DNA of 64,000 nucleotides from CAVPFA01 sp963703655 (lineage in GTDB: Bacteria; Actinomycetota; Acidimicrobiia; Acidimicrobiales; Bog-793), in assembly GCA_963703655.1 (NCBI GenBank), contig CAVPFA010000003.1:372001-436000 (forward strand). Direction: 5' to 3'. The notes under the pieces are model-generated. The model worked only from the letters and a program-made list of their open reading frames with translations, did no database searches and was not told the origin of the DNA. The position numbers were made by a program, and so were the translations under genes. Numbering within the stretch: the stretch's first letter is position 1; each line of letters begins with the position of its first letter. This document shows positions 50,952-58,632 of this stretch, piece after piece.

Positions 50952-51774
50952 TCACGCCGCGCCTTGCCCGCTGTCGACGGTGTCGGCCCGGCGAACGGTG
51001 ATGTCGCCGAAGGAGCTTCGGACCCGCAACTCGACGGTCTCCTCCGACGGCCCCGGACGCTCGCTCGCATCCAGAAGGTTCCGCACATGGCCGAATCCAG
51101 TGTGCAAGTCCAGCCAGGCGGCGACCCCGGAGCGCACGGCGACGTCCACCTTGCCCAATGCCGTCTCGGCGACGATCGCGCCTCTGGCGACTCCATCGAG
51201 GCAAATGTCGCCGTTCGCGGTCTTGGCCGTCACCGCCGCGGTGGGCTTGGTCCACCGCGATCCTCCCGTTGGCCGCCTTCACCTGAAGATCGCCGACGAC
51301 CTCGCCGATCCAGGTGTCGCCGTTGCCGTTCGTCACCGTCGTCAAACCGCCGATCCAGCCGACCCTGACTTCCCCCAGGCCCGTGGTGAGCTCAACCTCC
51401 CCCGCGACCTCTTCAATGGTGATGTCGCCTAATCCGGTCTTGTAGCGGCAATCGCCCAAAGTTCCGCTGCAGCGTACGCCGCCGAGCCCGGATTGACCGC
51501 GCAGGCGCGTCCCGGTTGGAACCTCGATCCGCACCTCGATCGACTCACCGCCACCGCGGAAGCGCTTGCGACCCTTGTGCGCCTTGATCTCGAGTACGCC
51601 GTTGGCATACTCCACGCCGGTCCTCGCGGCGGCGGTCACGTCGGAGGGCTTGGCGGGGTCGCTGGGTTCCACCTCGACCACCGTGTCGGCTCGGTCGCTT
51701 GCGATGATCCGGAGGTCACCCACGCCGAGCTCCACGGTAAGCAAGATGGGCTCGGGAGTGTCGAACGTTGGCAT
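50952..51774 (-). pseudogene. DUF4097-type beta-repeat protein, frameshifted once
   Basis: Two frames reconstruct a 273-residue repetitive beta-strand protein of the DUF4097/adhesin-like type: LTVELGVGDLRIIASDRADT at the start, repeated G-L-G-x-(V/I) strand patterns (LRGQSGLGGVRCSGTLGDCR; YKTGLGDITIEEVAGEVEL), then after the break MTAKTANGDICLDGVARGAI and VRSSFGDITVRRADTV. The switch is at about 51240 (CAC[C]GCG on the coding strand). No signal peptide, so probably cytoplasmic. It follows an RHH regulator by 63 bp, a pairing I know from other actinobacteria. Function unknown. Confidence 0.75.
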
Positions 51775-51837
51775 GCCAGTCCTTTCTTGGGTTGTTGGAT
51801 GTCGGAAATGTCAGCTGTTGCTTTGCGAAGTAGCGGG

Positions 51838-52377
51838 TCAGCGCGCCCAGCCGGTGAAGCGCTGCGAACCTTGCGGGCCGCGCCGGTCAAGCCGTCGTGA
51901 AGGGTCGGCCCGTTCGACGGCTGCGGCGGCCGCTCGAACCAGCCAGGCGTTGACCGAGAGGCCCTCTCGTGCCGCGGCGTTATCGACCTGGACTTTGAGG
52001 TGCTCGGGCATGCGCAGGTTGATGCGTGCCATGCCACCCTCGTCGCCGACGTAGACGCCCACTGAGAAGCCCGCGGTCGACAAGTCAACCGCTGTCGGAT
52101 CCGTTCCGGCCGCCGTGCCGCCGCCCGCTAGTTCGCTCGGAGTCGTCACAACGAACTCGGGGTCGCGGCCACGGAGGCGAACCTCCACCGAGCCGGGCGC
52201 GAGCTCGCACGTGATCTCTTGGGCTGCCGCCGCAAGCGCGTCCAAAATCGCGAGCCGGATCGCCGCGTCCAGCGGTCCGGCGAGCTGCGCGGCCAGCACC
52301 CGAGCGTCCTCGCCTCCGGTCTCGGCAACAGCTTCGAGCTGGCGGTGGATCTCGTCTACGTACTGGCTCAGGTCCAT
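51838..52377 (-). CDS. Ribbon-helix-helix (CopG/HicB-like) regulator
   Basis: A 179-residue protein. The C-terminal part has an RHH motif: beta strand ARINLRMPEHLKVQVDNAA and helices AREGLSVNAWLVRAAAAAVE. The N-terminal about 120 residues carry MDLSQYVDEIHRQLEAVAE and a central beta segment VEVRLRGRDPEFVVTTP. ATG 52377 is preferred because the promoter lies immediately upstream. It probably represses its own operon with the DUF4097 protein through the inverted repeat at 52379-52406. It looks like an antitoxin-type regulator but no toxin gene is adjacent. Confidence 0.78.
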   Translation of the reverse strand: MDLSQYVDEIHRQLEAVAETGGEDARVLAAQLAGPLDAAIRLAILDALAAAAQEITCELAPGSVEVRLRGRDPEFVVTTPSELAGGGTAAGTDPTAVDLSTAGFSVGVYVGDEGGMARINLRMPEHLKVQVDNAAAREGLSVNAWLVRAAAAAVERADPSRRLDRRGPQGSQRFTGWAR

Positions 52378-52378
52378 C

Positions 52379-52413
52379 GGTGCCACTATGGCATTACTTT
52401 GGCACCACGTCAA
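52379..52413 (-). promoter_or_regulatory. Promoter with embedded inverted repeat of the RHH regulator
   Basis: Minus strand: -35 TTGACG (52408-52413), 17-bp spacer, -10 CATAGT (52385-52390). GGTGCC (52379-52384) and GGCACC (52401-52406) form a perfect inverted repeat spanning the -10 and spacer; a third related copy, TGTGCCA, lies at 52422-52428. Start codon 52377 follows within 8 bp of the -10 box. Confidence 0.6.
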
Positions 52414-52443
52414 GTCATAGTTGTGCCATCTCTTAGCCGTGCC

Positions 52444-53046
52444 CTAAAGGGACCCTGGTTCTTGGCTTGAAGGGCGAAGTTTCGACGCCGTCGCCGACTC
52501 CGGCTCGAGCTCGCAGAGCCCGTCGGACCCGATATTGAGAGCGATATTGCTCATGTTGTAGAGATGCTCGCTGGCAACGAGCCAGACGATGTCGCAAATC
52601 TCCCGCTCGCTGTAAAAGCGCGCCAGCCGCTCGAAAGTGTCCGGCTTCACTTCCTTGTCGCTCGTGAGCTCCGTCGTGTAGTCGAGGGCGGCGCGCTCGG
52701 CGTCTGTGAAAAGCGAGCTCGTCCGGTACTCGGAAAGCGAGTCGAAGCGTGGGGCGTTGTCCGCCGACTTCCGCGTCGCGTAGAAGCGTGCCGCGTCCAT
52801 GCAGAACAGGCACAAGTTGACGCTCGCAACACGCTCGCGGATCACCACCGCGGTCTTCTCGGGCAGCGCGAGCTTCTTGTCCAGCCGCGACACCTTGCCG
52901 TAGAAGGACCCGAATGAGATCGGCATCCGCGCGGAGAAGACGGTCAGCGGTGTCGGTACCTTGCCGAACTGTCGACGCGTAACGAAGAACACAATCTTCA
53001 TGATCAGGCCCTTCGGCCGTTCGATGGGAGGTAGGTATGTGGCCAT
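52444..53046 (-). CDS. Carboxymuconolactone decarboxylase-like (AhpD-fold) protein
   Basis: A 200-residue protein of the CMD/AhpD type. The redox-like motif NLCLFCMDAARFYA has CxxC with the usual helix, followed by RAALDYTTELTSDKEVKPDT and REICDIVWLVASEHLYNMSN. ATG 53046 has AAAGGAG 8 bases upstream. It is divergent from an ECF41-like sigma factor gene. CMD-type, oxidoreductase or epimerase genes are the classical neighbours and targets of ECF41 sigma factors, so this is the likely target gene. Confidence 0.86.
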   Translation of the reverse strand: MATYLPPIERPKGLIMKIVFFVTRRQFGKVPTPLTVFSARMPISFGSFYGKVSRLDKKLALPEKTAVVIRERVASVNLCLFCMDAARFYATRKSADNAPRFDSLSEYRTSSLFTDAERAALDYTTELTSDKEVKPDTFERLARFYSEREICDIVWLVASEHLYNMSNIALNIGSDGLCELEPESATASKLRPSSQEPGSL

Positions 53047-53097
53047 GGGCCGGCTCCTTTGTGGTCACCCAGTTCCGGAATCATGCGGATCACTCAT

Positions 53098-53125
53098 ATG
53101 ACCCCTGGCGAGGCGTCGATGTGAC
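53098..53125 (-). promoter_or_regulatory. ECF41-like promoter of the CMD gene
   Basis: On the minus strand GTCAC (53121-53125), 17 bp, GGTCAT (53098-53103). The intervening sequence begins ATCGACGCC. The same pattern with identical spacing reads toward the sigma factor gene at 53155-53182. It resembles the TGTCAC...CGTC consensus reported for ECF41 targets. Confidence 0.6.
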
Positions 53126-53153
53126 GCGAAACAACAGATCGGGTGCCGTCCGC

Positions 53154-53182
53154 TGTCACGTCGAGGCCCGCCCGAGGGTCAT
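53154..53182 (+). promoter_or_regulatory. ECF41-like promoter of the sigma factor gene
   Basis: TGTCACG at 53154-53160, then 16 bp, then GGTCAT at 53177-53182. Compared with the divergent element, GTCAC-R-TCGA-S-GCC and GGTCAT are shared with equal spacing, suggesting that the sigma factor recognises both and activates its own gene. ATG 53214 lies about 30 bp downstream. Confidence 0.6.
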
Positions 53183-53213
53183 CCACATGGAGACGAGCGC
53201 AAGGATGTGACCG

Positions 53214-54104
53214 ATGGACGAGACCGAGCGGTTGGCGGAACGCTTTGACGAGCACCGAACGCGTCTGCGGTCACTTGCATACCGGATGCTCGGATCGCTC
53301 AGCGACGCTGACGACGCCGTTCAAGAGACGTGGTTGCGCCTAAGCCGAACCGGGGCTGACCAGGTCGAGAACCTCGGCGGGTGGCTGACTACCGTTCTCG
53401 CCCGCGTGTGTCTTAACGCGCTGCGCGCCCGGGGCCGCCGGCGAGAGGAGTCACTCGACGCGGATATGCCTGATCCCATCGTCACTCGAGCATCCGACCT
53501 GCAGCCCGAGGAGGAGGCGCTGCTCGCTGATTCGGTCAGCCTGGCGCTCCTCGTCGTGCTCGACACCCTCGGTCCCGCCGAGCGGTTGGCGTTCGTGCTT
53601 CACGACATGTTCGGGCTGCCGTTCGAGGAGATCGCCTCCATGCTCGACCGCACGCCGGGCGCGACGCGCCAGCTCGCGAGTCGCGCCCGGCGAAGAGTGC
53701 AAGGCGCCGAGATACGCGAGCCGGACCGAGATGTTGCTCGCCAGCGCGAGGTCGTCGATGCCTTCTTCTCGGCGGCGCGAGCGGGCGATTTCGACGCGCT
53801 CGTGGCGCTCCTGGATCCCGAAGTCGTGCTCCGGGCCGATTTCAGTCCGAAGCGTCCTGCCGCCTCAGTGGTCATCCGTGGTGCTGCGGCCGTTGCGGGT
53901 CAAGCGCTCGTCGGCGCTCGGCCAGCTGCTCACCTCCGGCCGGCACTCGTCAACGGCGCGGCGGGAGTGGTAGTCACCCTCAGTGGACGGCCCTTCGCCG
54001 TGATGGGCTTCACCGTCGCGGAGGACAGGATCGTCGCCATCGACGCGATCGGCGATCCGGAACGCGTCGCTCGGATCGCCGCTCGGGTCCTCGTCGAGCA
54101 GTAG
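53214..54104 (+). CDS. ECF sigma factor with C-terminal SnoaL-like domain (ECF41/SigJ type)
   Basis: A 296-residue sigma factor. Region 2 is visible as LRSLAYRMLGSLSDADDAVQ and ETWLRLSRTG; region 4 as LGPAERLAFVLHDMFGLPFE and MLDRTPGATRQLASRARRRV. Residues about 180-296 form a SnoaL/NTF2-like extension (VVDAFFSAARAGDFDALVAL; GRPFAVMGFTVAEDRIVAID). In ECF41 proteins this extension controls activity in place of an anti-sigma factor, and none is encoded nearby. Divergent from a CMD-type gene with which it shares a symmetric promoter arrangement. Confidence 0.9.
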   Translation: MDETERLAERFDEHRTRLRSLAYRMLGSLSDADDAVQETWLRLSRTGADQVENLGGWLTTVLARVCLNALRARGRRREESLDADMPDPIVTRASDLQPEEEALLADSVSLALLVVLDTLGPAERLAFVLHDMFGLPFEEIASMLDRTPGATRQLASRARRRVQGAEIREPDRDVARQREVVDAFFSAARAGDFDALVALLDPEVVLRADFSPKRPAASVVIRGAAAVAGQALVGARPAAHLRPALVNGAAGVVVTLSGRPFAVMGFTVAEDRIVAIDAIGDPERVARIAARVLVEQ

Positions 54105-54122
54105 CCGGCCCTGTGTTCCCGT

Positions 54123-54629
54123 CTACGGAACGACCACGACGGGGTACTTCGCGTGCCGGACGAGCGCGACGGGCACGGAGCCGACGACGTGATGGAGGGT
54201 GTGCTTCGCGCTGCCGACGACGATGACGACGCCCGCATCACCCCCGTAGTCACGGCTGAGCTCAGCGGCGCGGGCAATGAGCTCACGGGCGATGGGGCCG
54301 TCGCGGCGTTGAAAGCTCCAGCGGTACTCGATGTCAGCCAACCGGTCGCGAACGGCGTCGGCGAACTCGAGCTCTGCAGCATCGAATGCTTTCATCGATT
54401 CCGTGAGTGCACTCGGCGACATCTCTGCACCGGTGGCCAGGTGCGCGACGTAGACGACCTCGACGGTCCCGACTCGACCCGAGATCAACAGCGCCGCCGC
54501 GTCGAGTGCTCGATAGGCGGCTTGTGAGCCGTCGAAGCCGACGACAACAACAAGGCGCGCGGCGCGACGTGTCGCCGGTATGTCGCCTACGTGCTCGATC
54601 TGTTGCTCCACTTTGGGTGAGGTCACCAT
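54123..54629 (-). CDS. Universal stress protein (UspA family)
   Basis: A 168-residue Usp-fold protein with VVVVGFDGSQAAYRALDAAA at the N-terminal strand and the C-terminal VVIVVGSAKHTLHHVVGSVP and HAKYPVVVVP strands. The nucleotide-binding G-x2-G-x9-G-S/T signature is only partly kept (GSAKH instead of G-R-G), so ATP binding is uncertain. ATG 54629 has GGAAGGAG about 7 bases upstream. A promoter on the palindrome at 54727-54765 could drive it leftward. Confidence 0.86.
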   Translation of the reverse strand: MVTSPKVEQQIEHVGDIPATRRAARLVVVVGFDGSQAAYRALDAAALLISGRVGTVEVVYVAHLATGAEMSPSALTESMKAFDAAELEFADAVRDRLADIEYRWSFQRRDGPIARELIARAAELSRDYGGDAGVVIVVGSAKHTLHHVVGSVPVALVRHAKYPVVVVP

Positions 54630-54726
54630 TCCTGCTCCTTCCCGAGCAGATACCTGCTCCTCTTGCTCGAATGAAACGCACGTTCGTGGTCCGTGGGTTC
54701 TTCAGTCCCCAAACATGCGAACTATC

Positions 54727-54765
54727 ATTGACAAACTATATTTCGCATCAATATAGTTTGTCAAT
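54727..54765. promoter_or_regulatory. Perfect 16-bp inverted repeat: MarR operator and two-way promoter
   Basis: Arms ATTGACAAACTATATT (54727-54742) and AATATAGTTTGTCAAT (54750-54765) are perfect reverse complements around a 7-bp centre. Each strand therefore carries TTGACA, 18 bp, TATAGT. The plus-strand -10 box (54752-54757) is eight bases from ATG 54766, so marR mRNA would be leaderless; the minus-strand copy would transcribe the usp gene with a leader of about 98 bases. Confidence 0.8.
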
Positions 54766-55230
54766 ATGAAGACGCCGCCGGCCCAAGAAACCGACCGCTC
54801 GAGACGGATCGAGTACATATCGACTCAGCTACTGGCTCGGGCTGCGGGACTGACGCGGCTGCTCGCCAGGCAGGTGAACAGCGAGCTCTCGCATACAGAA
54901 GCGACCGCTTTGAACACGCTGCGGGGTGGCCCCAAGCGGATCACGGAGCTGGCCGAGCTCGAGGGGCTTGCGCAGCCCACGACCACGCTCCTCGTCAAGC
55001 GGCTCGAGGAGATAGGCCTCGTCAGGCGGGAACGCCAGGCCGATGACGCTCGGGTGGTGCTCGTCTCGCTCGAGCCGGCAGGAACCCAGGCGCTCGAGGA
55101 CTTCCGGGCGCAGTTCATGGCACTGCTGCGCGCCGACTTGGCCACCACCACCGACGAACAGATCGAAGCGCTCACTATTGCGACCGAGACGCTCGAATCA
55201 CTCAGCAACTTCCTGCAGCAGCCGCGCTGA
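54766..55230 (+). CDS. MarR-family transcriptional regulator
   Basis: A 154-residue winged-helix regulator: RLLARQVNSELSHTEATALN, recognition region LEGLAQPTTTLLVKRLEEIG, wing LVRRERQADDARVVLVSLEP. The ATG directly abuts a perfect palindrome that overlaps its promoter, so autorepression is expected. The divergent usp gene is a probable second target. Ligand unknown. Confidence 0.93.
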   Translation: MKTPPAQETDRSRRIEYISTQLLARAAGLTRLLARQVNSELSHTEATALNTLRGGPKRITELAELEGLAQPTTTLLVKRLEEIGLVRRERQADDARVVLVSLEPAGTQALEDFRAQFMALLRADLATTTDEQIEALTIATETLESLSNFLQQPR

Positions 55231-55305
55231 CCCGAGCACACGCGGGGCGATCAAGAGGGATCGGCACCCCGACATGAGTCTGGTCTGTCGTCCAGACCGG
55301 GCCTC

Positions 55306-55334
55306 TTGACAAGTTGAACAGACAGGTCTACCTT
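55306..55334 (+). promoter_or_regulatory. Promoter and TetR-type operator of the SDR operon
   Basis: -35 TTGACA (55306-55311), 17 bp, -10 TACCTT (55329-55334). The spacer holds AGACAGGTCT (55320-55329), the reverse complement of AGACCTGTCT at 56603-56612 upstream of the tetR gene. Confidence 0.65.
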
Positions 55335-55374
55335 CACGTAGTCACCCGGACCGATCTACTCAAAGGAGAGACGG

Positions 55375-56118
55375 ATGAGCGCAGCGAGCAGCTCCCCCGA
55401 CACGGGATTGGGCACTGCATTGGTGACCGGGGCGACCTCCGGCATCGGCCGAGCGACCGCCCTGCGACTCGCCCGGGACGGCTGGGACGTCGTCGTGCAC
55501 GGCCGCAATACCAACCGTGGCGCCGAGGTGGTCCAGGAGATCGTGGCACAGGGGGGTCGGGCTCGGTTCGTGGCCGCCGACCTCAATGACCTGACGGCAG
55601 TGCGAGCCCTCGTCGAGGAGATCGGGGCGGTGGACGTACTGGTCAACAACGCCGGGACGTCGTGGTTCGGCCCCACAGCGGAGCTCGACGGGGCAACCTT
55701 CGACGACCTCTTCAACGCCAACGTGCGCTCCGCGTATTTCTCAGTGGCCGGGTTCGCCCCGGGCATGGCGGAGCGGTCCTCGGGGAGCATCATCAACCTC
55801 GCGAGCATGGCCGGCCAGATCGGACTCGTCGGCGGGGCTGCCTACGGGGCCACCAAGGCGGCCCTTGTCTCCATGACACGGTCTTGGGCGGCCGAGTTCA
55901 GCCCACGAGGCGTCCGGGTCAACGCCGTGGCCGCCGGGCCGGTGTTCAGCACGCCCGAGAAGGCACCCCGCACCGAGCAGCTGGGCGCGACCACCCTGCT
56001 CGGACGTGGCGCCCAGGTCGAGGAGATCGCGGAGGTAATCGTCTTCCTCGCCTCGGACAAGGCGAGCTACTTGACGGGAGCAACCCTGGCGGCCGACGGC
56101 GGTCGCACGGCGGTGTGA
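55375..56118 (+). CDS. Short-chain dehydrogenase/reductase (3-oxoacyl-ACP reductase-like)
   Basis: A 247-residue SDR: cofactor motif TGATSGIGRATALRLA, DVLVNNAGTSWFG, catalytic serine in IINLASMAGQIG, YxxxK in GAAYGATKAALVS, and the C-terminal YLTGATLAADGGRTAV. An NADP(H) preference is suggested by HGRNTNRGAEV after strand 2. ATG 55375 has AAAGGAGAG 6 bases upstream. First gene of a four-gene operon (SDR, DUF427, tetR, hydrolase). Confidence 0.92.
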   Translation: MSAASSSPDTGLGTALVTGATSGIGRATALRLARDGWDVVVHGRNTNRGAEVVQEIVAQGGRARFVAADLNDLTAVRALVEEIGAVDVLVNNAGTSWFGPTAELDGATFDDLFNANVRSAYFSVAGFAPGMAERSSGSIINLASMAGQIGLVGGAAYGATKAALVSMTRSWAAEFSPRGVRVNAVAAGPVFSTPEKAPRTEQLGATTLLGRGAQVEEIAEVIVFLASDKASYLTGATLAADGGRTAV

Positions 56119-56201
56119 GCCCGATGCTCGCTCTTCCCGAGTGCTCCGTTTCCTCTGCTGTCGCGCTAGCCAATCCAGCCATCATCCAAGGAGGTCTCTC
56201 G

Positions 56202-56600
56202 ATGACCGATGCCCGCCCCCACAAGACGCCCGGACCCGAGCACCCCATAGCTCTGGAACTGTCGCCCTCCCGAGTAGTCGTCCGCAGTGGCTCCGTCGTC
56301 ATCGCAGAGACGGACCGGGCACTCGAGATGCGAGAGGCCTCATACCCTCCCGTGCTGTACATCCCGCTCGACGACGTCGACCAGCGCCTCCTGAGACCCA
56401 GCGAGCACCACAGCTACTGCCCGTACAAGGGCGAGGCTTCGTACTACGACATCATCGATGGGAAGGGGACTGACCTGACAGCCGCCGTGTGGTACTACGA
56501 CCACCCCTTCCCCGCGGTGGCCGAGATCAAAGGCCGCGTCGCGTTTTATGCCGACAGGGTGATCATCACCGCCACACCTTGCCGATCCACGGTTCGATAG
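56202..56600 (+). CDS. DUF427-domain protein
   Basis: A 132-residue protein of the DUF427 family: VVVRSGSVVIAETDRALEMR, YPPVLYIPLDDVDQRLLRPS, HHSYCPYKGEASYYDI and AAVWYYDHPFPAVAEIKGRV. The family is a small beta fold of unknown enzymatic role, often found beside SDRs. ATG 56202 has AAGGAGG 7 bases upstream. In the operon between the SDR and tetR genes. Confidence 0.9.
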   Translation: MTDARPHKTPGPEHPIALELSPSRVVVRSGSVVIAETDRALEMREASYPPVLYIPLDDVDQRLLRPSEHHSYCPYKGEASYYDIIDGKGTDLTAAVWYYDHPFPAVAEIKGRVAFYADRVIITATPCRSTVR

Positions 56601-56612
56601 ACAGACCTGTCT
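56599..56612 (+). promoter_or_regulatory. TetR operator upstream of tetR
   Basis: AGACAGACCTGTCT: inverted repeat of AGACAG/CTGTCT with a 2-bp centre, 18 bp before GTG 56631 and overlapping the end of the DUF427 gene. It shares ten bases with the operator in the SDR promoter. Confidence 0.65.
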
Positions 56613-56630
56613 GGAAGGAGGCACGGGCCC

Positions 56631-57257
56631 GTGAGCACCGCACCGGCTCAGACTGAGCATCGAGCCTCGGCGCGCGAGCGTCTCCTCGCCGCCGCCGACG
56701 AGCTCTTCTACTCCGAGGGCGTGCAAACGGTCGGCATCGACCGGATCATCGAGCACGCCGGGGTGGCGAAGGCTTCGCTCTACAACCTCTTCGGTAGCAA
56801 GGAAGCACTGGTGGCCGCCTACCTGGCCTCGCGACACGACCGCACGACCACCAGGCTCACCGAGGCGATCGAGAGGTTCGACGATCCGCGTCAGAAGATC
56901 CTGGCCGTCTTCGACGCCCAGGCGGAGCAGTTCCAGCGACCCGACTTCAACGGCTGCGCCTTCATCGCCGCCTCCACCGAGGCACCCCCTGGTGGCCTCG
57001 TCGAGCATGCTGCCGACGAATTCCGGGAGTGGATCCGAGGCATGTTCACCGATCTCGCTGAGCAAGCCGGCGCCCCCGATCCGGTCAGCCTCGGCCGTCA
57101 GCTGCATCTTCTCTACGACGGCGCCGGACTCGCGGCCCGGATGGACCACCGCGACCCCGCGATCGCGCGGTTGACCCGCGACGCTGCTCAGGCGCTGGTC
57201 GACGCCGCGTTGACGCAACACCGCCAGGTGCCGGAGGTAGACGAAGACAGTGCCTGA
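56631..57257 (+). CDS. TetR/AcrR-family transcriptional regulator
   Basis: A 208-residue regulator. The N-terminal helix-turn-helix is ARERLLAAADELFYSEGVQT and HAGVAKASLYNLFGSKEALV; the ligand domain carries FNGCAFIAASTEAPPG, the C-terminal pattern of the TetR_C subgroup controlling SDR and efflux operons. GTG 56631 has GGAGG about 12 bases upstream. The following gene starts inside its end (overlap 57250-57257). Confidence 0.92.
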   Translation: MSTAPAQTEHRASARERLLAAADELFYSEGVQTVGIDRIIEHAGVAKASLYNLFGSKEALVAAYLASRHDRTTTRLTEAIERFDDPRQKILAVFDAQAEQFQRPDFNGCAFIAASTEAPPGGLVEHAADEFREWIRGMFTDLAEQAGAPDPVSLGRQLHLLYDGAGLAARMDHRDPAIARLTRDAAQALVDAALTQHRQVPEVDEDSA

Positions 57258-58038
57258 AACCCGCACCCTGCAACTGGACCCGGACCTGCCCGTCACCTTG
57301 GAAGAGGCGGGGACCGGACGACCGGCGCTCGTCCTCCACGGTGGCGGCGGCCCGGCCACCGTCGCTGGCATCGCGGCCCATCTAGCCGACACCATGCACG
57401 TACTCACCCCGACCCACCCCGGCTGGAACGGCACCGACCGCCCCGAACGACTCGGGACCATCGTGGAGCTGGCCAGCGCCTATTTGCGACTGCTGGCTGT
57501 CGAAGACCTCCGCAACGTACTTCTGGTCGGATCGTCGATCGGCGGCTGGCTGGCCGCGGAGATGGCCCTCGATGACCGTCAGCAACGGATCAGCGGCCTC
57601 GTACTCATCGACGCCGTCGGCGTCGAGATCGAAAGAGAGCCGATCCGAGACTTCTTCGCCCTCGACGCGCGGGGCGTGGCCGAATACTCCTTCCATGACG
57701 CCGACCGCTTCTACGTCGACCCGGCCACGCTGCCTGTCGAACAGATTGCCCGCCAGCGAGCCAACATTGCCACGCTGCGGGTCCTGGCCGGAGACCCATA
57801 CATGCACGACCCCGGCCTGCTCGCCAGGCTCCAAAGCCGCGAGGTGCCGACCCTGGTGATCTGGGGAGCCAGCGACCGCATAGTGACTCCCGCCTACGGC
57901 CAAGCCTTGGCCGACGCCTTCGTCAACGCCAACTTCACCATCGTCCCCGACGCCGGCCACCTTCCTCACATCGAGGAACCGGCCGCCACCTTCGAAGTCA
58001 TCGACACATTTCTCGCCACTACAAACAACCGCCCGTGA
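57250..58038 (+). CDS. Alpha/beta-hydrolase-fold protein
   Basis: A 262-residue hydrolase: oxyanion region VLHGGGGPATVAGIAAHLAD, nucleophile elbow LLVGSSIGGWLAAEMAL, acid in WGASDRIVTPAYG and histidine in DAGHLPHIEEPAATFEV. It resembles haloalkane dehalogenase and epoxide hydrolase-like esterases. GTG 57250 overlaps tetR. Last gene of the operon. Confidence 0.9.
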   Translation: MPETRTLQLDPDLPVTLEEAGTGRPALVLHGGGGPATVAGIAAHLADTMHVLTPTHPGWNGTDRPERLGTIVELASAYLRLLAVEDLRNVLLVGSSIGGWLAAEMALDDRQQRISGLVLIDAVGVEIEREPIRDFFALDARGVAEYSFHDADRFYVDPATLPVEQIARQRANIATLRVLAGDPYMHDPGLLARLQSREVPTLVIWGASDRIVTPAYGQALADAFVNANFTIVPDAGHLPHIEEPAATFEVIDTFLATTNNRP

Positions 58039-58155
58039 GCCGGCGAGGAGGCCAGGTACGGGTCACAGTTATTCTGCCTCAATGAAGCCCTCGTTGCGCC
58101 TTCGGGCCGACCTCCTACCTGGCGATCCAAACAACCGTCGTCCTACTGGATGCCG

Positions 58156-58632
58156 CTACCGAGGCGGGAATGCCGCTCGGAGGAGCTTTTGCCACCATTC
58201 GGCGAAGCGGACTTGGAACGTTGCGAGCGGGAAATTGTGACGTGCCGCGTGATCGGCCGGGATGGTGTCCCATCCATAGTGCTCGACGATGACACGGGTC
58301 TGTCCGAGCCCGATCGGCTCGAAGGTGACGTGGAGCTCGGTGCTGAGCTCGGCAGAGAAGCTGGCCTGGCGCCAGGACAACACGAGCCGCCGGGGTGGCG
58401 CCCAGGTGCTGATGACGCCGATCACGAAGCATGTCCCGTCGTCGTAGGTCTCGATCAGCCGCCCGCCCTCATTCGTCTCGAAGGCCAGAGTTCCTTTGCG
58501 CCCGTCGCTGAACTCGAACAACGGATTGGGCTGCCACCACTGGCCGATCTCGGCGGTGAAGCGGGCGAAGGCCTCGGCCGGCTCGCAGAGCACTCGTACG
58601 GCCACGAGAACCCGTGACCGGTCAGGACTCAA
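58156..58632 (-). CDS. SRPBCC (AHSA1-like) protein
   Basis: A 158-residue START-fold protein: VLCEPAEAFARFTAEIGQWW, GRKGTLAFETNEGGRLIETY, RRLVLSWRQASFSAELSTEL and YGWDTIPADHAARHNF. TTG 58632 overlaps the arsR stop by 11 bp; GTG 58605 is an alternative start. Third gene in the VOC-arsR-SRPBCC run. Confidence 0.87.
   Translation of the reverse strand: MSPDRSRVLVAVRVLCEPAEAFARFTAEIGQWWQPNPLFEFSDGRKGTLAFETNEGGRLIETYDDGTCFVIGVISTWAPPRRLVLSWRQASFSAELSTELHVTFEPIGLGQTRVIVEHYGWDTIPADHAARHNFPLATFQVRFAEWWQKLLRAAFPPR

Noticed and set aside
58046..58125. GCCAGGTA / TACCTGGC inverted repeat downstream of the hydrolase gene
   Set aside because: Arms of eight bases about 65 bases apart with no tract or neighbouring regulator; probably chance.
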